From Pseudomonadota bacterium (lineage in GTDB: Bacteria; Pseudomonadota; Alphaproteobacteria; UBA9219; RGZA01), in assembly GCA_016195205.1 (NCBI GenBank), contig JACQAB010000033.1, positions 1 through 6,073 on the forward strand: a stretch of DNA of 6,073 nt, given 5' to 3'. A model generated the notes under the pieces. The model searched no databases and was not told the DNA's origin. It saw only the letters and a list, made by a program, of their open reading frames with translations. Of this stretch, positions 1-6,049 are shown in pieces (within the stretch, counting starts at the first letter, position 1; each line of letters opens with the position of its first letter). Position numbers and translations under genes: made by a program.

Positions 1-1
1 C

Positions 2-436
2 GTGGCGCAAATCGGCACGGTAAAGGTGACGGAGCAGTTTAATATCGAGCTTTATTCCCATGTCATGCATATCGTTTCCAACGTGGAGGGCATGCTGGAT
101 CCGCGCCACACCGCGCTGGATGCGCTGTTCGCCGGATTTCCGGCCGGCACGGTAAGCGGCGCCCCGAAAGTGCGCGCCATGGAAATTATCGACGAGCTGG
201 AAAAGGAACGCCGCGGCCCCTATGCCGGGTGCATCGGCTATATCGGCGCGAACGGCGCGCTGGATACCTGCATCGCGCTGCGCACCGCGATTGTGAAAGA
301 CGGCGCCATGTATGTGCAGGCTGGCGGCGGCGTGGTGGCCGACAGCGACCCCATGTATGAATACAACGAAAGCCGCGCCAAGGCCCGCGCCCTTATCCGC
401 GCGGCGGAAGAAGCGATGAAGGCTTCGGATAAATAG
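2..436 (+). CDS. trpE: Anthranilate synthase component I (TrpE), C-terminal part, truncated by window edge
   Basis: This is the last 144 codons of the large subunit of anthranilate synthase, which converts chorismate to anthranilate using ammonia supplied by TrpG. The reading frame is open from the first bases, and the first visible residues (GTVKVTEQ) lie deep inside the chorismate-binding fold, so the GTG at position 2 is not the start. Family motifs in order are SHVMHIVSNVEG, the PAGTVSGAPKVRAMEII block, YAGCIGYIGANG, the short LRTAIV strand, AGGGVVADSDP, and the C-terminal YEYNESRAKA helix that carries a conserved Mg/active-site glutamate. All are intact, and the gene ends at a normal TAG (434-436). 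Its stop is only 4 nt from the stop of the converging gene at 441, with no visible terminator hairpin between them. Its partner trpG lies 1.8 kb downstream on the same strand, separated by three minus-strand genes. Identification as TrpE rather than PabB rests on these motifs and on the nearby trpGDC. Confidence 0.96.
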   Translation: MAQIGTVKVTEQFNIELYSHVMHIVSNVEGMLDPRHTALDALFAGFPAGTVSGAPKVRAMEIIDELEKERRGPYAGCIGYIGANGALDTCIALRTAIVKDGAMYVQAGGGVVADSDPMYEYNESRAKARALIRAAEEAMKASDK

Positions 437-440
437 AATG

Positions 441-926
441 CTATCGCACGAGTTTTATTGCAGACCGGCGAACAGGCGAGGATTGATAGCAGGTGGCCTT
501 ACCACTCAGCAGCACTTCCCAGACCATGGAATCTGCATCCCATGTGACATCAAGTATACGGGAGGTATTCAAAAAGATTTTTGAAGCAGAGGTTTTAATC
601 GTAAGCACGCCCGAATTTTCCAGATCGGGGTCAAGAAAAGAAGGATTCGGCGGTATAAATCCCGGCTGAGGTGTTCGCAAAACATTATCGCCGAACTCAC
701 CGCAGACAAGCATCCAGCGTATGTCGGGATTGTGAACATCAGCCATGTCATAACGCACGAGTTCCCTTCGTTGGCCAAGGCAATTGGCAAGGGTGCAAAT
801 TCTGAATCCGACGACTTTGGCCGCACGTCCGCCGCTACTAACACTGAGTGTATCTCCGACTGCAGCTTGAAAAATTTTGGAGGAACTTCTTGCGTCCGCG
901 ACGCGCCTTGTTTGTACAGCAACCAT
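441..926 (-). CDS. Hypothetical protein, 161 aa, unrecognised
   Basis: I do not recognise a family. The ATG at 926-924 is chosen because AAGGAG (minus strand, 938-933) sits 6 nt upstream, an ideal Shine-Dalgarno. An in-frame TTG at 956 would extend the protein by ten residues but lies upstream of that site. The product starts MVAVQTRRVADARSSS, has no signal peptide or membrane segment, and reads as a soluble mixed alpha/beta protein. It has three Trp (DIRW, VTWDADSMVWEV), four Cys with no metal-site spacing, and a basic tail (SSPVRRSAIKLVR). Base use differs from the neighbours: a hand count of 481-660 gives about 45% GC, against 70% at 3601-3660 in trpD. It also uses AGA, AGG and ATA codons. 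It converges on trpE with 4 nt between stop codons. A consensus TTGACA lies about 60 nt upstream, so it may have its own promoter. That it is a real gene is inferred from the ribosome site and uninterrupted frame; function is unknown. The composition suggests later acquisition. Confidence 0.6.
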   Translation of the reverse strand: MVAVQTRRVADARSSSKIFQAAVGDTLSVSSGGRAAKVVGFRICTLANCLGQRRELVRYDMADVHNPDIRWMLVCGEFGDNVLRTPQPGFIPPNPSFLDPDLENSGVLTIKTSASKIFLNTSRILDVTWDADSMVWEVLLSGKATCYQSSPVRRSAIKLVR

Positions 927-932
927 AAAATT

Positions 933-938
933 CTCCTT
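933..938 (-). promoter_or_regulatory. Strong Shine-Dalgarno that sets the start of the 161-aa orphan gene
   Basis: Read on the minus strand this is AAGGAG followed by the 6-nt spacer AATTTT and then ATG at 926. It selects the ATG over the in-frame TTG at 956, which has no such site. Confidence 0.75.
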
Positions 939-963
939 AAGAGTGAATATTTTCAACGCAAAT

Positions 964-993
964 GGAATAGCGCTTTAAGCTATTTCTTGTCAA
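964..993 (-). promoter_or_regulatory. Candidate sigma-70-type promoter for the orphan gene
   Basis: Read on the minus strand, a perfect TTGACA (993-988) is followed after 18 nt by TATTCC (969-964), a weak -10 matching three of six consensus bases. CTATTC at 17 nt is the alternative register. It lies upstream of the ribosome binding site and downstream of the palindromic repeat, a sensible place for a promoter. Only the -35 half is convincing. Confidence 0.35.
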
Positions 994-1007
994 TCGAACA
1001 AACAGGT

Positions 1008-1080
1008 CCTCATCCCGCCATAGGCCGGAATCCTTCTATCCGTCTGGCAAGACTGGATTCCGGCATAAGCCGGAATGAGG
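1008..1080. repeat. Imperfect palindromic intergenic repeat (REP-like hairpin)
   Basis: Two 26-nt arms (1008-1033 and 1055-1080) are inverted copies of each other, matching at 22 of 26 positions by eye, around a 21-nt centre. The right arm contains GGATTCCGGCATAAGCCGG and the left arm GGCCGGAATCC. The centre holds a smaller hairpin, GTCT-GGCA-AGAC (1042-1053). The right arm is itself palindromic (CCGGCATAAGCCGG). The core CATTCCGGCTTATGCCGGAATCC type resembles dispersed palindromes found between genes in many proteobacteria; this is from general knowledge and no copy number can be checked here. It begins 33 nt after the stop of the HMA-like gene and precedes the orphan gene on the minus strand. 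It could protect or process a transcript end, but neither gene has a good T-run following it on the minus strand, so it is not called as a terminator. Confidence 0.75.
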
Positions 1081-1112
1081 CTTTGGTTTTTTGGATGGAT
1101 CAAGCTTTATGG

Positions 1113-1337
1113 TTAATGCGGGCGCTCGCCCTTGATCGGCCCCAGATAGGCGCAGCCCACGCTGCGCACGGCGCTGGCGATTTGAAAATCGCTGATGATT
1201 GAGCCCTGCACATTCACCACGCCCTCTTCCACATCCACCGTGACGCTTAGATTTTTGTGAAGGGCGCTGATGGCCCGCGCCACGATGCTGGCGGAACCTG
1301 CCGTGCGTAAGCCGCTGATGCGGTAAATTTTGTTCAT
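1113..1337 (-). CDS. Small HMA-fold-like protein lacking the CxxC metal site, 74 aa
   Basis: The start is the ATG at 1337-1335, preceded by GGAGG with a 5-nt spacer; an in-frame TTG four codons upstream overlaps that site and is rejected. The layout resembles the heavy-metal-associated domain of copper chaperones and P-type ATPases: a first strand (NKIYRISGL, 2-10), a loop where GMTCxxC is expected, a helix (SIVARAISALH, 17-27), strands SVTVDVEEG and VVNVQGSI (31-48), a second helix (SDFQIASAVRSVG, 49-61) and a last strand. At the metal site the sequence is G-L-R-T-A-G-S, so both cysteines are replaced (Thr12 and Ser15). The only cysteine is Cys62, so ordinary copper transfer is unlikely. A BON-like or other ferredoxin-like fold is an alternative. 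There is no signal peptide or membrane segment. It lies 35 nt downstream of the deacetylase gene on the same strand and is probably co-transcribed with it. The frame is real with good confidence; the fold assignment is inferred from pattern. Confidence 0.7.
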   Translation of the reverse strand: MNKIYRISGLRTAGSASIVARAISALHKNLSVTVDVEEGVVNVQGSIISDFQIASAVRSVGCAYLGPIKGERPH

Positions 1338-1372
1338 GGCTGCCTCCAAAGAATTCCAGAACGGGGGCGGAA

Positions 1373-2257
1373 TTACTTTACAAGAGCACTTACGGGGACA
1401 AGTTCGTATCGGGGGCTTAAATATGGCAGAAGCCGCGCCAGGGTGGCAAGGGTGACATGGTGCGGATGCCCAATGGCCACCGCCATGCCCTGCCGGTCGG
1501 CCAGCTTCAGCAACGCAGCAAATTGATTGGCAATGCTTTCTTCGTCCATCTCGTTATCGAGAAAAACATGCCGGCGTGTGACGGGCACACCCAACTCGCG
1601 CGCTAGGTCTTCCCCCTTGGTGCTTACCGTGGTGCGGGAATCGAGGAACATCAGTTCACGCGCTTTCAACGCTTCCATGAGTGGGCGCATGCCCGCCTCA
1701 TCGGCGGTAAAGCGGCTGCCCATATGGTTGTTGACGCCGACATAACCGGTGAAAGCGGAAAGATTTTTTTCAATCGCCGCGCGTAATTCGTCTTCACTCA
1801 TTCCCACACGCAGGGTTCCCGGGCCCGGATCCTCGCTACCCATGGCTTCCATGGGGATATGCATGAAAACCTCGTGCCCGGCGGCGTGGGCGGTATCCAC
1901 CTGCTGCTGCACATGCGGGGCGTAAGGGAAAAAGGAAAGCGTTACTCCGGCAGGCAGCGCGATGGCCTCCTGGCTTCCTTCCGAGGTTAAGCCTACATCG
2001 TCGATCACAATAGCGATGCGCGGGCGGGGCGGGGCTGGTGGCGTCGGCACAGCTACGAGCGGAACCGGCGTGATGGAAGGCATTTCACGCAGGTGGCTGA
2101 TGATCGCCTCAAGGGCGGAAGAAGTTTTGCGCGCCTCTTGCTGTTCATGCAGCAGCCAGAAAATCAGTGCCACACCGAAAAACAGCGCCAAAACCGCCAG
2201 CTTGGCGCGGTGGCGGTTTAGCTCCTTCAAAACCCTCTGCAAAAAGCCTTTAGTCAT
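1373..2257 (-). CDS. Divergent polysaccharide deacetylase family protein (YibQ/DUF610 type), membrane anchored
   Basis: A 294-residue protein of the divergent polysaccharide deacetylase family (Polysacc_deac_2), presumed to act on glycans in the periplasm; the substrate of this family is not established. The N-terminus is basic (MTKGFLQRVLKELNRHRAK), then a hydrophobic segment at about 20-36 acts as signal anchor. A proline-rich linker follows (59-79, with PTPPAPPRPR). The catalytic-type domain runs from about 80 to the end, with IAIVIDDVG (Asp86-Asp87), FMHIPMEA (His133), VNNHMGSRFT (175-184), FLDSRTT (Asp206) and AIGHPH (263-266). All motifs expected of the family are present and nothing is broken. 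The ATG at 2257 is only 16 bp from the divergent start of trpG, and I see no clear Shine-Dalgarno, so its promoter must overlap trpG coding sequence. In many alphaproteobacteria this gene sits near a carboxyl-terminal protease and a nudix hydrolase, which are absent here. It is followed by the HMA-like gene. Confidence 0.9.
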   Translation of the reverse strand: MTKGFLQRVLKELNRHRAKLAVLALFFGVALIFWLLHEQQEARKTSSALEAIISHLREMPSITPVPLVAVPTPPAPPRPRIAIVIDDVGLTSEGSQEAIALPAGVTLSFFPYAPHVQQQVDTAHAAGHEVFMHIPMEAMGSEDPGPGTLRVGMSEDELRAAIEKNLSAFTGYVGVNNHMGSRFTADEAGMRPLMEALKARELMFLDSRTTVSTKGEDLARELGVPVTRRHVFLDNEMDEESIANQFAALLKLADRQGMAVAIGHPHHVTLATLARLLPYLSPRYELVPVSALVK

Positions 2258-2273
2258 GTGTTAAGCTTAGCGG

Positions 2274-2852
2274 ATGCTGTTACTGATCGATAACTATGAT
2301 TCCTTCACCTATAACCTCTATCACTATCTGGGTGAATTAGGGGCCGAGGTGGACGTGCGCCGCAACGATGCGCTGTCGGCGAAGGAAGCCCTTGCGTTGA
2401 AGCCGCAGGCCATTGTGCTGTCGCCGGGGCCCTGCACGCCGAACGAGGCGGGAATCTGCCTGGAGATCATTAGCGAAGCCGCCAATCAGTCCGTGCCGCT
2501 TTTCGGGGTATGTTTGGGCCTTCAGTCCATCGGCCAGGCCTTCGGCGGCAAGGTGGTGCGCGCGCCCGCGCCGGTGCATGGCAAAACTGACAGCATTTCT
2601 CACAAAGATCAGGATATTTTCAAAGGCGTGCCCTCACCGCTTCAGGCCACGCGCTATCATTCGCTGGTGGTGGAGCGGAAAAACCTTCCCGCCGATCTGG
2701 AAGTCACGGCCGAGAATGCCGAAGGATTGATCATGGGCCTGTCGCATAAAACCAAGCCGGTTTTTGGCGTGCAGTTTCATCCCGAAAGTATTGCCAGTGA
2801 ACACGGCCATGCGATTTTGAAAAACTTTCTGGAGATCGCGCGTGCTGTTTGA
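2274..2852 (+). CDS. trpG: Anthranilate synthase component II, glutamine amidotransferase (TrpG)
   Basis: A 192-residue class I glutamine amidotransferase that hydrolyses glutamine and channels ammonia to TrpE. The N-terminal MLLLIDNYDSFTYNL is the canonical opening of the family and fixes the start. Then come VLSPGPCTPNEAG (48-60), the nucleophile elbow PLFGVCLGLQSIG with Cys80, VHGK (101-104), RYHSLVV (127-133), and the triad partners His169 and Glu171 in FGVQFHPES. Length is typical for a stand-alone TrpG. Such subunits often also serve PabB (folate synthesis); nothing in the window decides this. The ATG is only 16 bp from the divergent deacetylase start and has no good Shine-Dalgarno and no room for a leader peptide, so I see no attenuator. 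The only promoter-like pair is weak (TTCAAA at 2226-2231 and TTTAGT at 2249-2254, spacer 17). It is the first gene of an overlapping trpGDC operon. Confidence 0.97.
   Translation: MLLLIDNYDSFTYNLYHYLGELGAEVDVRRNDALSAKEALALKPQAIVLSPGPCTPNEAGICLEIISEAANQSVPLFGVCLGLQSIGQAFGGKVVRAPAPVHGKTDSISHKDQDIFKGVPSPLQATRYHSLVVERKNLPADLEVTAENAEGLIMGLSHKTKPVFGVQFHPESIASEHGHAILKNFLEIARAV
2831..2834 (+). promoter_or_regulatory. Ribosome binding site for trpD inside trpG
   Basis: GGAG lies 7 nt before the GTG at 2842, inside the last codons of trpG. It supports the GTG start over the in-frame ATG at 2908 and implies translational coupling to trpG. Confidence 0.65.
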
Positions 2853-3843
2853 ACTTTTTAAACGCCCGAAACCGGAAAAAAACGCCGACTCTTCCGTCTT
2901 CAAGCGCATGCTGGACGGAAAAATGGAAGATGAAGAGGTTAAAAGCTCTTTGCTTCAACTGAACACGCGTGGCTTTGGTAAAGAAGAGATTCTGGCCGCG
3001 GCAAACGCTCTGCGCGAACGCATGACGGCGTTCAAAGGCGCGGAAGACGCCATCGACGTCTGCGGCACGGGTGGCGACCAGCGCGGCACGCTGAATGTTT
3101 CCACGGCGGTGGCCTTTGTTTTGGCGGGCGGTGGCGTGCGTGTGGCCAAGCACGGCAACCGCGCTGTTTCCAGCCATAGTGGGTCAACCGACGTGCTGGT
3201 GGCTTTGGGCATCAACACCGATGTTCCCGCCGCCGTAATGCAAAAAGCCCTGCGCGAGACGCATTTTTGCTATCTGGCGGCGCCGCTTTACCATCCGGCC
3301 ATGAAATATGTGGCCAAGGCGCGCCAGGAACTGGGCGTGCGCACCATTTTCAATCTGCTGGGGCCGCTGGTTAATCCGGCGCGCGTAAAATGCCAGGTGA
3401 TCGGCGTTTATGATGAAGCCTATTTGAAAATTTTTCCGGACATTTTGAAGGAGCTGGGCAGCACGCATGTTTACGTGGTGCATGGCGATGACGGTCTGGA
3501 TGAAATCACCACCACCGCCAAAACCCATATCGCCGAATTGAACGAAGGCCAGGTGAGCCAGCGCGTTTTCGACGCTACCAGCATGGGTATTGCCCGCACC
3601 ACGCTGGACGCCCTTCGCGGCCGCGACGCGCTTTACAACGCCGCGCAGTTGAAAGGCCTGCTGCAGGGCGAAAAGGGCCCTTATCGCGACATGGTGCTGG
3701 TGAATGCCGGCGCGGGTTTCGTGGTGGCCGGCAAGGCGGAATACCTGCTGGAAGGCATGAAGCTGGCGGCGCAATCCATCGACAGCGGCCAGGCCCTGAA
3801 GGTTCTTGAAAAATTTGTGGCCATTACCAAGGAGGCCGCATGA
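2842..3843 (+). CDS. trpD: Anthranilate phosphoribosyltransferase (TrpD)
   Basis: A 333-residue enzyme that transfers phosphoribose from PRPP to anthranilate. Catalytic motifs are complete: DVCGTGGDQRGTLNVST (72-88, PRPP loop GTGGD 75-79), KHGNRAVSSHSGS (103-115), the YHPAMK segment (150-155), GVRTIFNLLGPLVNP (165-179) with Arg167 for anthranilate, and HGDDGLDE (214-221) whose Asp220-Glu221 bind Mg. The start is GTG, overlapping the end of trpG by 11 nt. The stretch from about residue 20 (FKRMLDGKMEDEEVKSSLL) aligns with the family's second helix, while residues 1-19 (MLFELFKRPKPEKNADSSV) do not look like the usual first helix and are basic and proline-containing. Total length and the position of GTGGD are still normal, so the enzyme should be active. 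An ATG at 2908 would cut away family-like sequence and is less likely. Confidence 0.96.
   Translation: MLFELFKRPKPEKNADSSVFKRMLDGKMEDEEVKSSLLQLNTRGFGKEEILAAANALRERMTAFKGAEDAIDVCGTGGDQRGTLNVSTAVAFVLAGGGVRVAKHGNRAVSSHSGSTDVLVALGINTDVPAAVMQKALRETHFCYLAAPLYHPAMKYVAKARQELGVRTIFNLLGPLVNPARVKCQVIGVYDEAYLKIFPDILKELGSTHVYVVHGDDGLDEITTTAKTHIAELNEGQVSQRVFDATSMGIARTTLDALRGRDALYNAAQLKGLLQGEKGPYRDMVLVNAGAGFVVAGKAEYLLEGMKLAAQSIDSGQALKVLEKFVAITKEAA
3829..3835 (+). promoter_or_regulatory. Ribosome binding site for trpC inside trpD
   Basis: AAGGAGG, a near-perfect anti-16S match, lies 4 nt before the trpC ATG at 3840 and within the last codons of trpD. With the ATGA overlap it points to tightly coupled translation. 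Confidence 0.75.
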
Positions 3844-4640
3844 GCGAGAACATTCTTACCCGCATCGTCGCCGATAAGCGCGAGCATGTGCGCCAGCGCA
3901 TGGAGCAAAAACCGTTCAAGAAAGTGGAAGGCGAAGCCATGCTGGCCCCTTCGGTGCGCGATTTTCACGGCGTGCTGAAGCGCGCGCATGATACTTCACG
4001 CCTTGGCTTGATTGCTGAAATTAAAAAAGCCTCGCCCAGCGCGGGCGTGATCCGCGAGGATTTTGACCCGGTGCTGATTGCCGAAGCCTATGCCAAGGCC
4101 GGCGCCACCTGCCTTTCGGTACTGACCGACACGCCCTATTTTCAGGGCGAAGATATCCATTTAAAGCAGGCGCGCGCGGCCTGCCACCTGCCCGTTTTGC
4201 GCAAGGATTTCATGATCGATCCCTACCAGATTGCCGAAAGCCGGGCCCTGGGCGCCGATTGCGTGCTGCTGATCATGGCTTGCCTGGACGACGCGCAGGC
4301 GCAGGAGTTGGCGCGCTACGCCGGGCGCTATGGCATGTGCATTCTTCTGGAAGTGCATGACCAGGAAGAGCTGGCCCGCGCCATGACGGTGAAGCCTTTC
4401 GGCCCCAGCCTGATCGGCATCAACAACCGCAATTTGAAAACGCTGGAGATCGATCTGGGCGTGACCGAAAAACTGGCCCCTGTCGCGCCGGAAGGCCGCT
4501 TGATGGTGTCGGAAAGCGGCATTAAAACGCGCGACGACATCATGCGCCTGCGCGGCTGCGGTGTTTCGTGCTTCCTGATGGGCGAGAATTTGCTGAAGGA
4601 ACAGGATATTGGCGCGGCCACGCGGGCGCTGTTGGGTTAA
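3840..4640 (+). CDS. trpC: Indole-3-glycerol phosphate synthase (TrpC)
   Basis: A 266-residue monofunctional TIM-barrel enzyme that closes the indole ring from CdRP. The start ATG overlaps the trpD stop as ATGA. Active-site segments in order: LIAEIKKASPSAG (57-69; Glu60, Lys62, Ser65), SVLTDTPYFQG (93-103), PVLRKDFMIDPYQI with Lys122, LLEVHDQEE with Glu171, GINNRNLKTLEID (193-205), and the phosphate-binding MVSESGI (222-228) and FLMGENLL (245-252). No TrpF domain is fused, so phosphoribosylanthranilate isomerase must be encoded elsewhere. The stop TAA (4638-4640) overlaps the stop of pntB on the other strand. It is the last gene of trpGDC, and no terminator hairpin follows before pntB coding sequence begins. 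Confidence 0.97.
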   Translation: MSENILTRIVADKREHVRQRMEQKPFKKVEGEAMLAPSVRDFHGVLKRAHDTSRLGLIAEIKKASPSAGVIREDFDPVLIAEAYAKAGATCLSVLTDTPYFQGEDIHLKQARAACHLPVLRKDFMIDPYQIAESRALGADCVLLIMACLDDAQAQELARYAGRYGMCILLEVHDQEELARAMTVKPFGPSLIGINNRNLKTLEIDLGVTEKLAPVAPEGRLMVSESGIKTRDDIMRLRGCGVSCFLMGENLLKEQDIGAATRALLG

Positions 4641-6049
4641 TGCCCACCACTTAGGGCTTTCACAATCATCTCGCACATTTTTTTGGCGTCGCCGAACAGC
4701 ATCATGGTGTTGGGGCGGAAAAACAGTTCGTTCTCCACGCCAGCATAGCCCGATGCCATTGACCGCTTTACGAACAAAACCGTTTTGGCCTTCTCAACAT
4801 CCAAAATCGGCATGCCATAGATGGGCGATTTAGAATCGGACCGCGCCGCAGGGTTCGTCACGTCATTTGCGCCGATCACAAAGGCCACATCGGCCGTGCC
4901 GAAGTCACGGTTGATGGAATCCAACTCGAATACATCGTCATACGGCACATTGGCTTCGGCCAGCAGCACGTTCATGTGCCCGGGCATGCGCCCCGCCACC
5001 GGGTGAATGGCATAGCGCACGGAAACGCCCTCTTTCTTCAGCAAATCGGCCATTTCGCGCAGGGCGTGCTGCGCCTGCGCCACCGCCATGCCGTAGCCCG
5101 GCACGATGATGACGCTGGAAGCATTTTTCATGATGAACGCGGCATCTTCGGCCGAGCCGGATTTCACCGGCCTATCCGCCGCGCCCGCGCTGGAAGCTGT
5201 CGGACCGCTTTCCGCGCCGAACCCGCCCAAAATCACGTTGAAGATCGAGCGGTTCATGGCCTTGCACATGATGTAGCTAAGGATCGCGCCCGAAGCGCCC
5301 ACCAGTGCGCCGGTAATAATGAGCAGCGGGTTTTTCAACGTAAAGCCGATGCCGCAGGCCGCCCAGCCCGAATAGCTGTTCAGCATCGAGATCACCACCG
5401 GCATATCCGCGCCGCCGATAGGAATGATCAGCAGCACGCCCAGCAGCAGCGCGACGATGGTGATCGCCAGAAGAATTGTGGCGGCTTGCCCCACCACGAA
5501 AAACCCGATGAGGACCAATGCGGCGATGCCCAACCCGGCATTCAGCACATGCTGCAGCGGAAAGCGCATCGGCTTGCCCGACACTAGCCCCTGCAGCTTG
5601 GCAAAAGCCACCACCGAACCGGTGAAAGTCACTGCGCCAATGGCCAGGCCCAGCGCCATTTCAATCAGGCTGGCGCCGTGAATCGCGCCTTTTTCGCCAA
5701 TGCCATAAGACGCGGGCGATAAATACGCCGCCCAGGCCACCAGCACCGCGGCCAGACCAATCAGCGAATGGAACGCCGCCACCAGCTGAGGCAGTGCCGT
5801 CATTTTAATGCGCAGGGCGATGAAGGTGCCGACGGCGCCGCCGATCAGAACGCCGACCACGATCAGATTATACGAAACCTCGCCCAGCACGCGCGGCAGA
5901 AGAAAAAGCGTGGTGACAATCGCCAGCGCCATGCCCGCCATGCCGAAGCGGTTGCCCGTAATGGCCGTCTGCGGCGAGGAAAGCCCGCGCAACGCCAGAA
6001 TGAAGCAAACGGCGGATAGAAGATATGAGAGAGGGATGAGACTGGACAT
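4637..6049 (-). CDS. pntB: NAD(P) transhydrogenase subunit beta (PntB)
   Basis: A 470-residue inner-membrane subunit of the proton-translocating transhydrogenase, which uses the proton gradient to reduce NADP+ with NADH. Residues 1-265 form the membrane domain, with about nine hydrophobic segments by eye. It contains RGLSSPQTA near the N-terminus, the conserved His94 in AAFHSLIGLAAV that corresponds to the proton-path histidine, and GADMPVVISMLNSYSGWAA (213-231). A small-residue linker (about 280-300) leads to the NADP-binding domain III, with IIVPGYGMAVAQAQ (314-327), HPVAGRMPGHMNVLL (349-363), GANDVTNPAA (393-402) and KRSMASGYAGVEN (428-440). Length is close to that of known PntB proteins (about 460). 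The start is set by family alignment of MSSLIPLSYLLSAVCFILAL; I see no Shine-Dalgarno in the 24 bases remaining upstream. The pntA partner is expected further right. It converges on trpC with a 4-nt tail overlap. Confidence 0.97.
   Translation of the reverse strand: MSSLIPLSYLLSAVCFILALRGLSSPQTAITGNRFGMAGMALAIVTTLFLLPRVLGEVSYNLIVVGVLIGGAVGTFIALRIKMTALPQLVAAFHSLIGLAAVLVAWAAYLSPASYGIGEKGAIHGASLIEMALGLAIGAVTFTGSVVAFAKLQGLVSGKPMRFPLQHVLNAGLGIAALVLIGFFVVGQAATILLAITIVALLLGVLLIIPIGGADMPVVISMLNSYSGWAACGIGFTLKNPLLIITGALVGASGAILSYIMCKAMNRSIFNVILGGFGAESGPTASSAGAADRPVKSGSAEDAAFIMKNASSVIIVPGYGMAVAQAQHALREMADLLKKEGVSVRYAIHPVAGRMPGHMNVLLAEANVPYDDVFELDSINRDFGTADVAFVIGANDVTNPAARSDSKSPIYGMPILDVEKAKTVLFVKRSMASGYAGVENELFFRPNTMMLFGDAKKMCEMIVKALSGGH

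Noticed and set aside
569..922. 117-codon minus-strand frame inside the orphan gene
   Set aside because: It lies in another frame of the same strand within 441-926. The latter has the ribosome site and the longer frame.
1087..1092. Run of six T after the palindrome, suggesting a rho-independent terminator on the plus strand
   Set aside because: No plus-strand gene ends here; trpE stopped 570 nt earlier. The T-run is also 6 nt away from an imperfect 26-nt-arm stem, so it is more likely coincidental.
732..1202. 156-codon open frame on the plus strand crossing the repeat
   Set aside because: It runs antisense through the start of the orphan gene, the palindrome and the end of the HMA-like gene. 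It has no recognisable ribosome site and its product resembles nothing.
2226..2254. Possible trpG promoter (TTCAAA, 17 nt, TTTAGT)
   Set aside because: Each box matches only four of six consensus bases and such pairs are expected by chance, so it is mentioned under trpG but not listed as a feature.
3184..3774. 196-codon minus-strand frame opposite trpD
   Set aside because: It is a high-GC shadow of trpD, rich in His, Gln and Ala, with no motif; the plus-strand frame is unmistakably TrpD.
4976..5587. 203-codon plus-strand frame opposite pntB
   Set aside because: It is an Arg/His/Ala-rich antisense shadow of the pntB membrane region.
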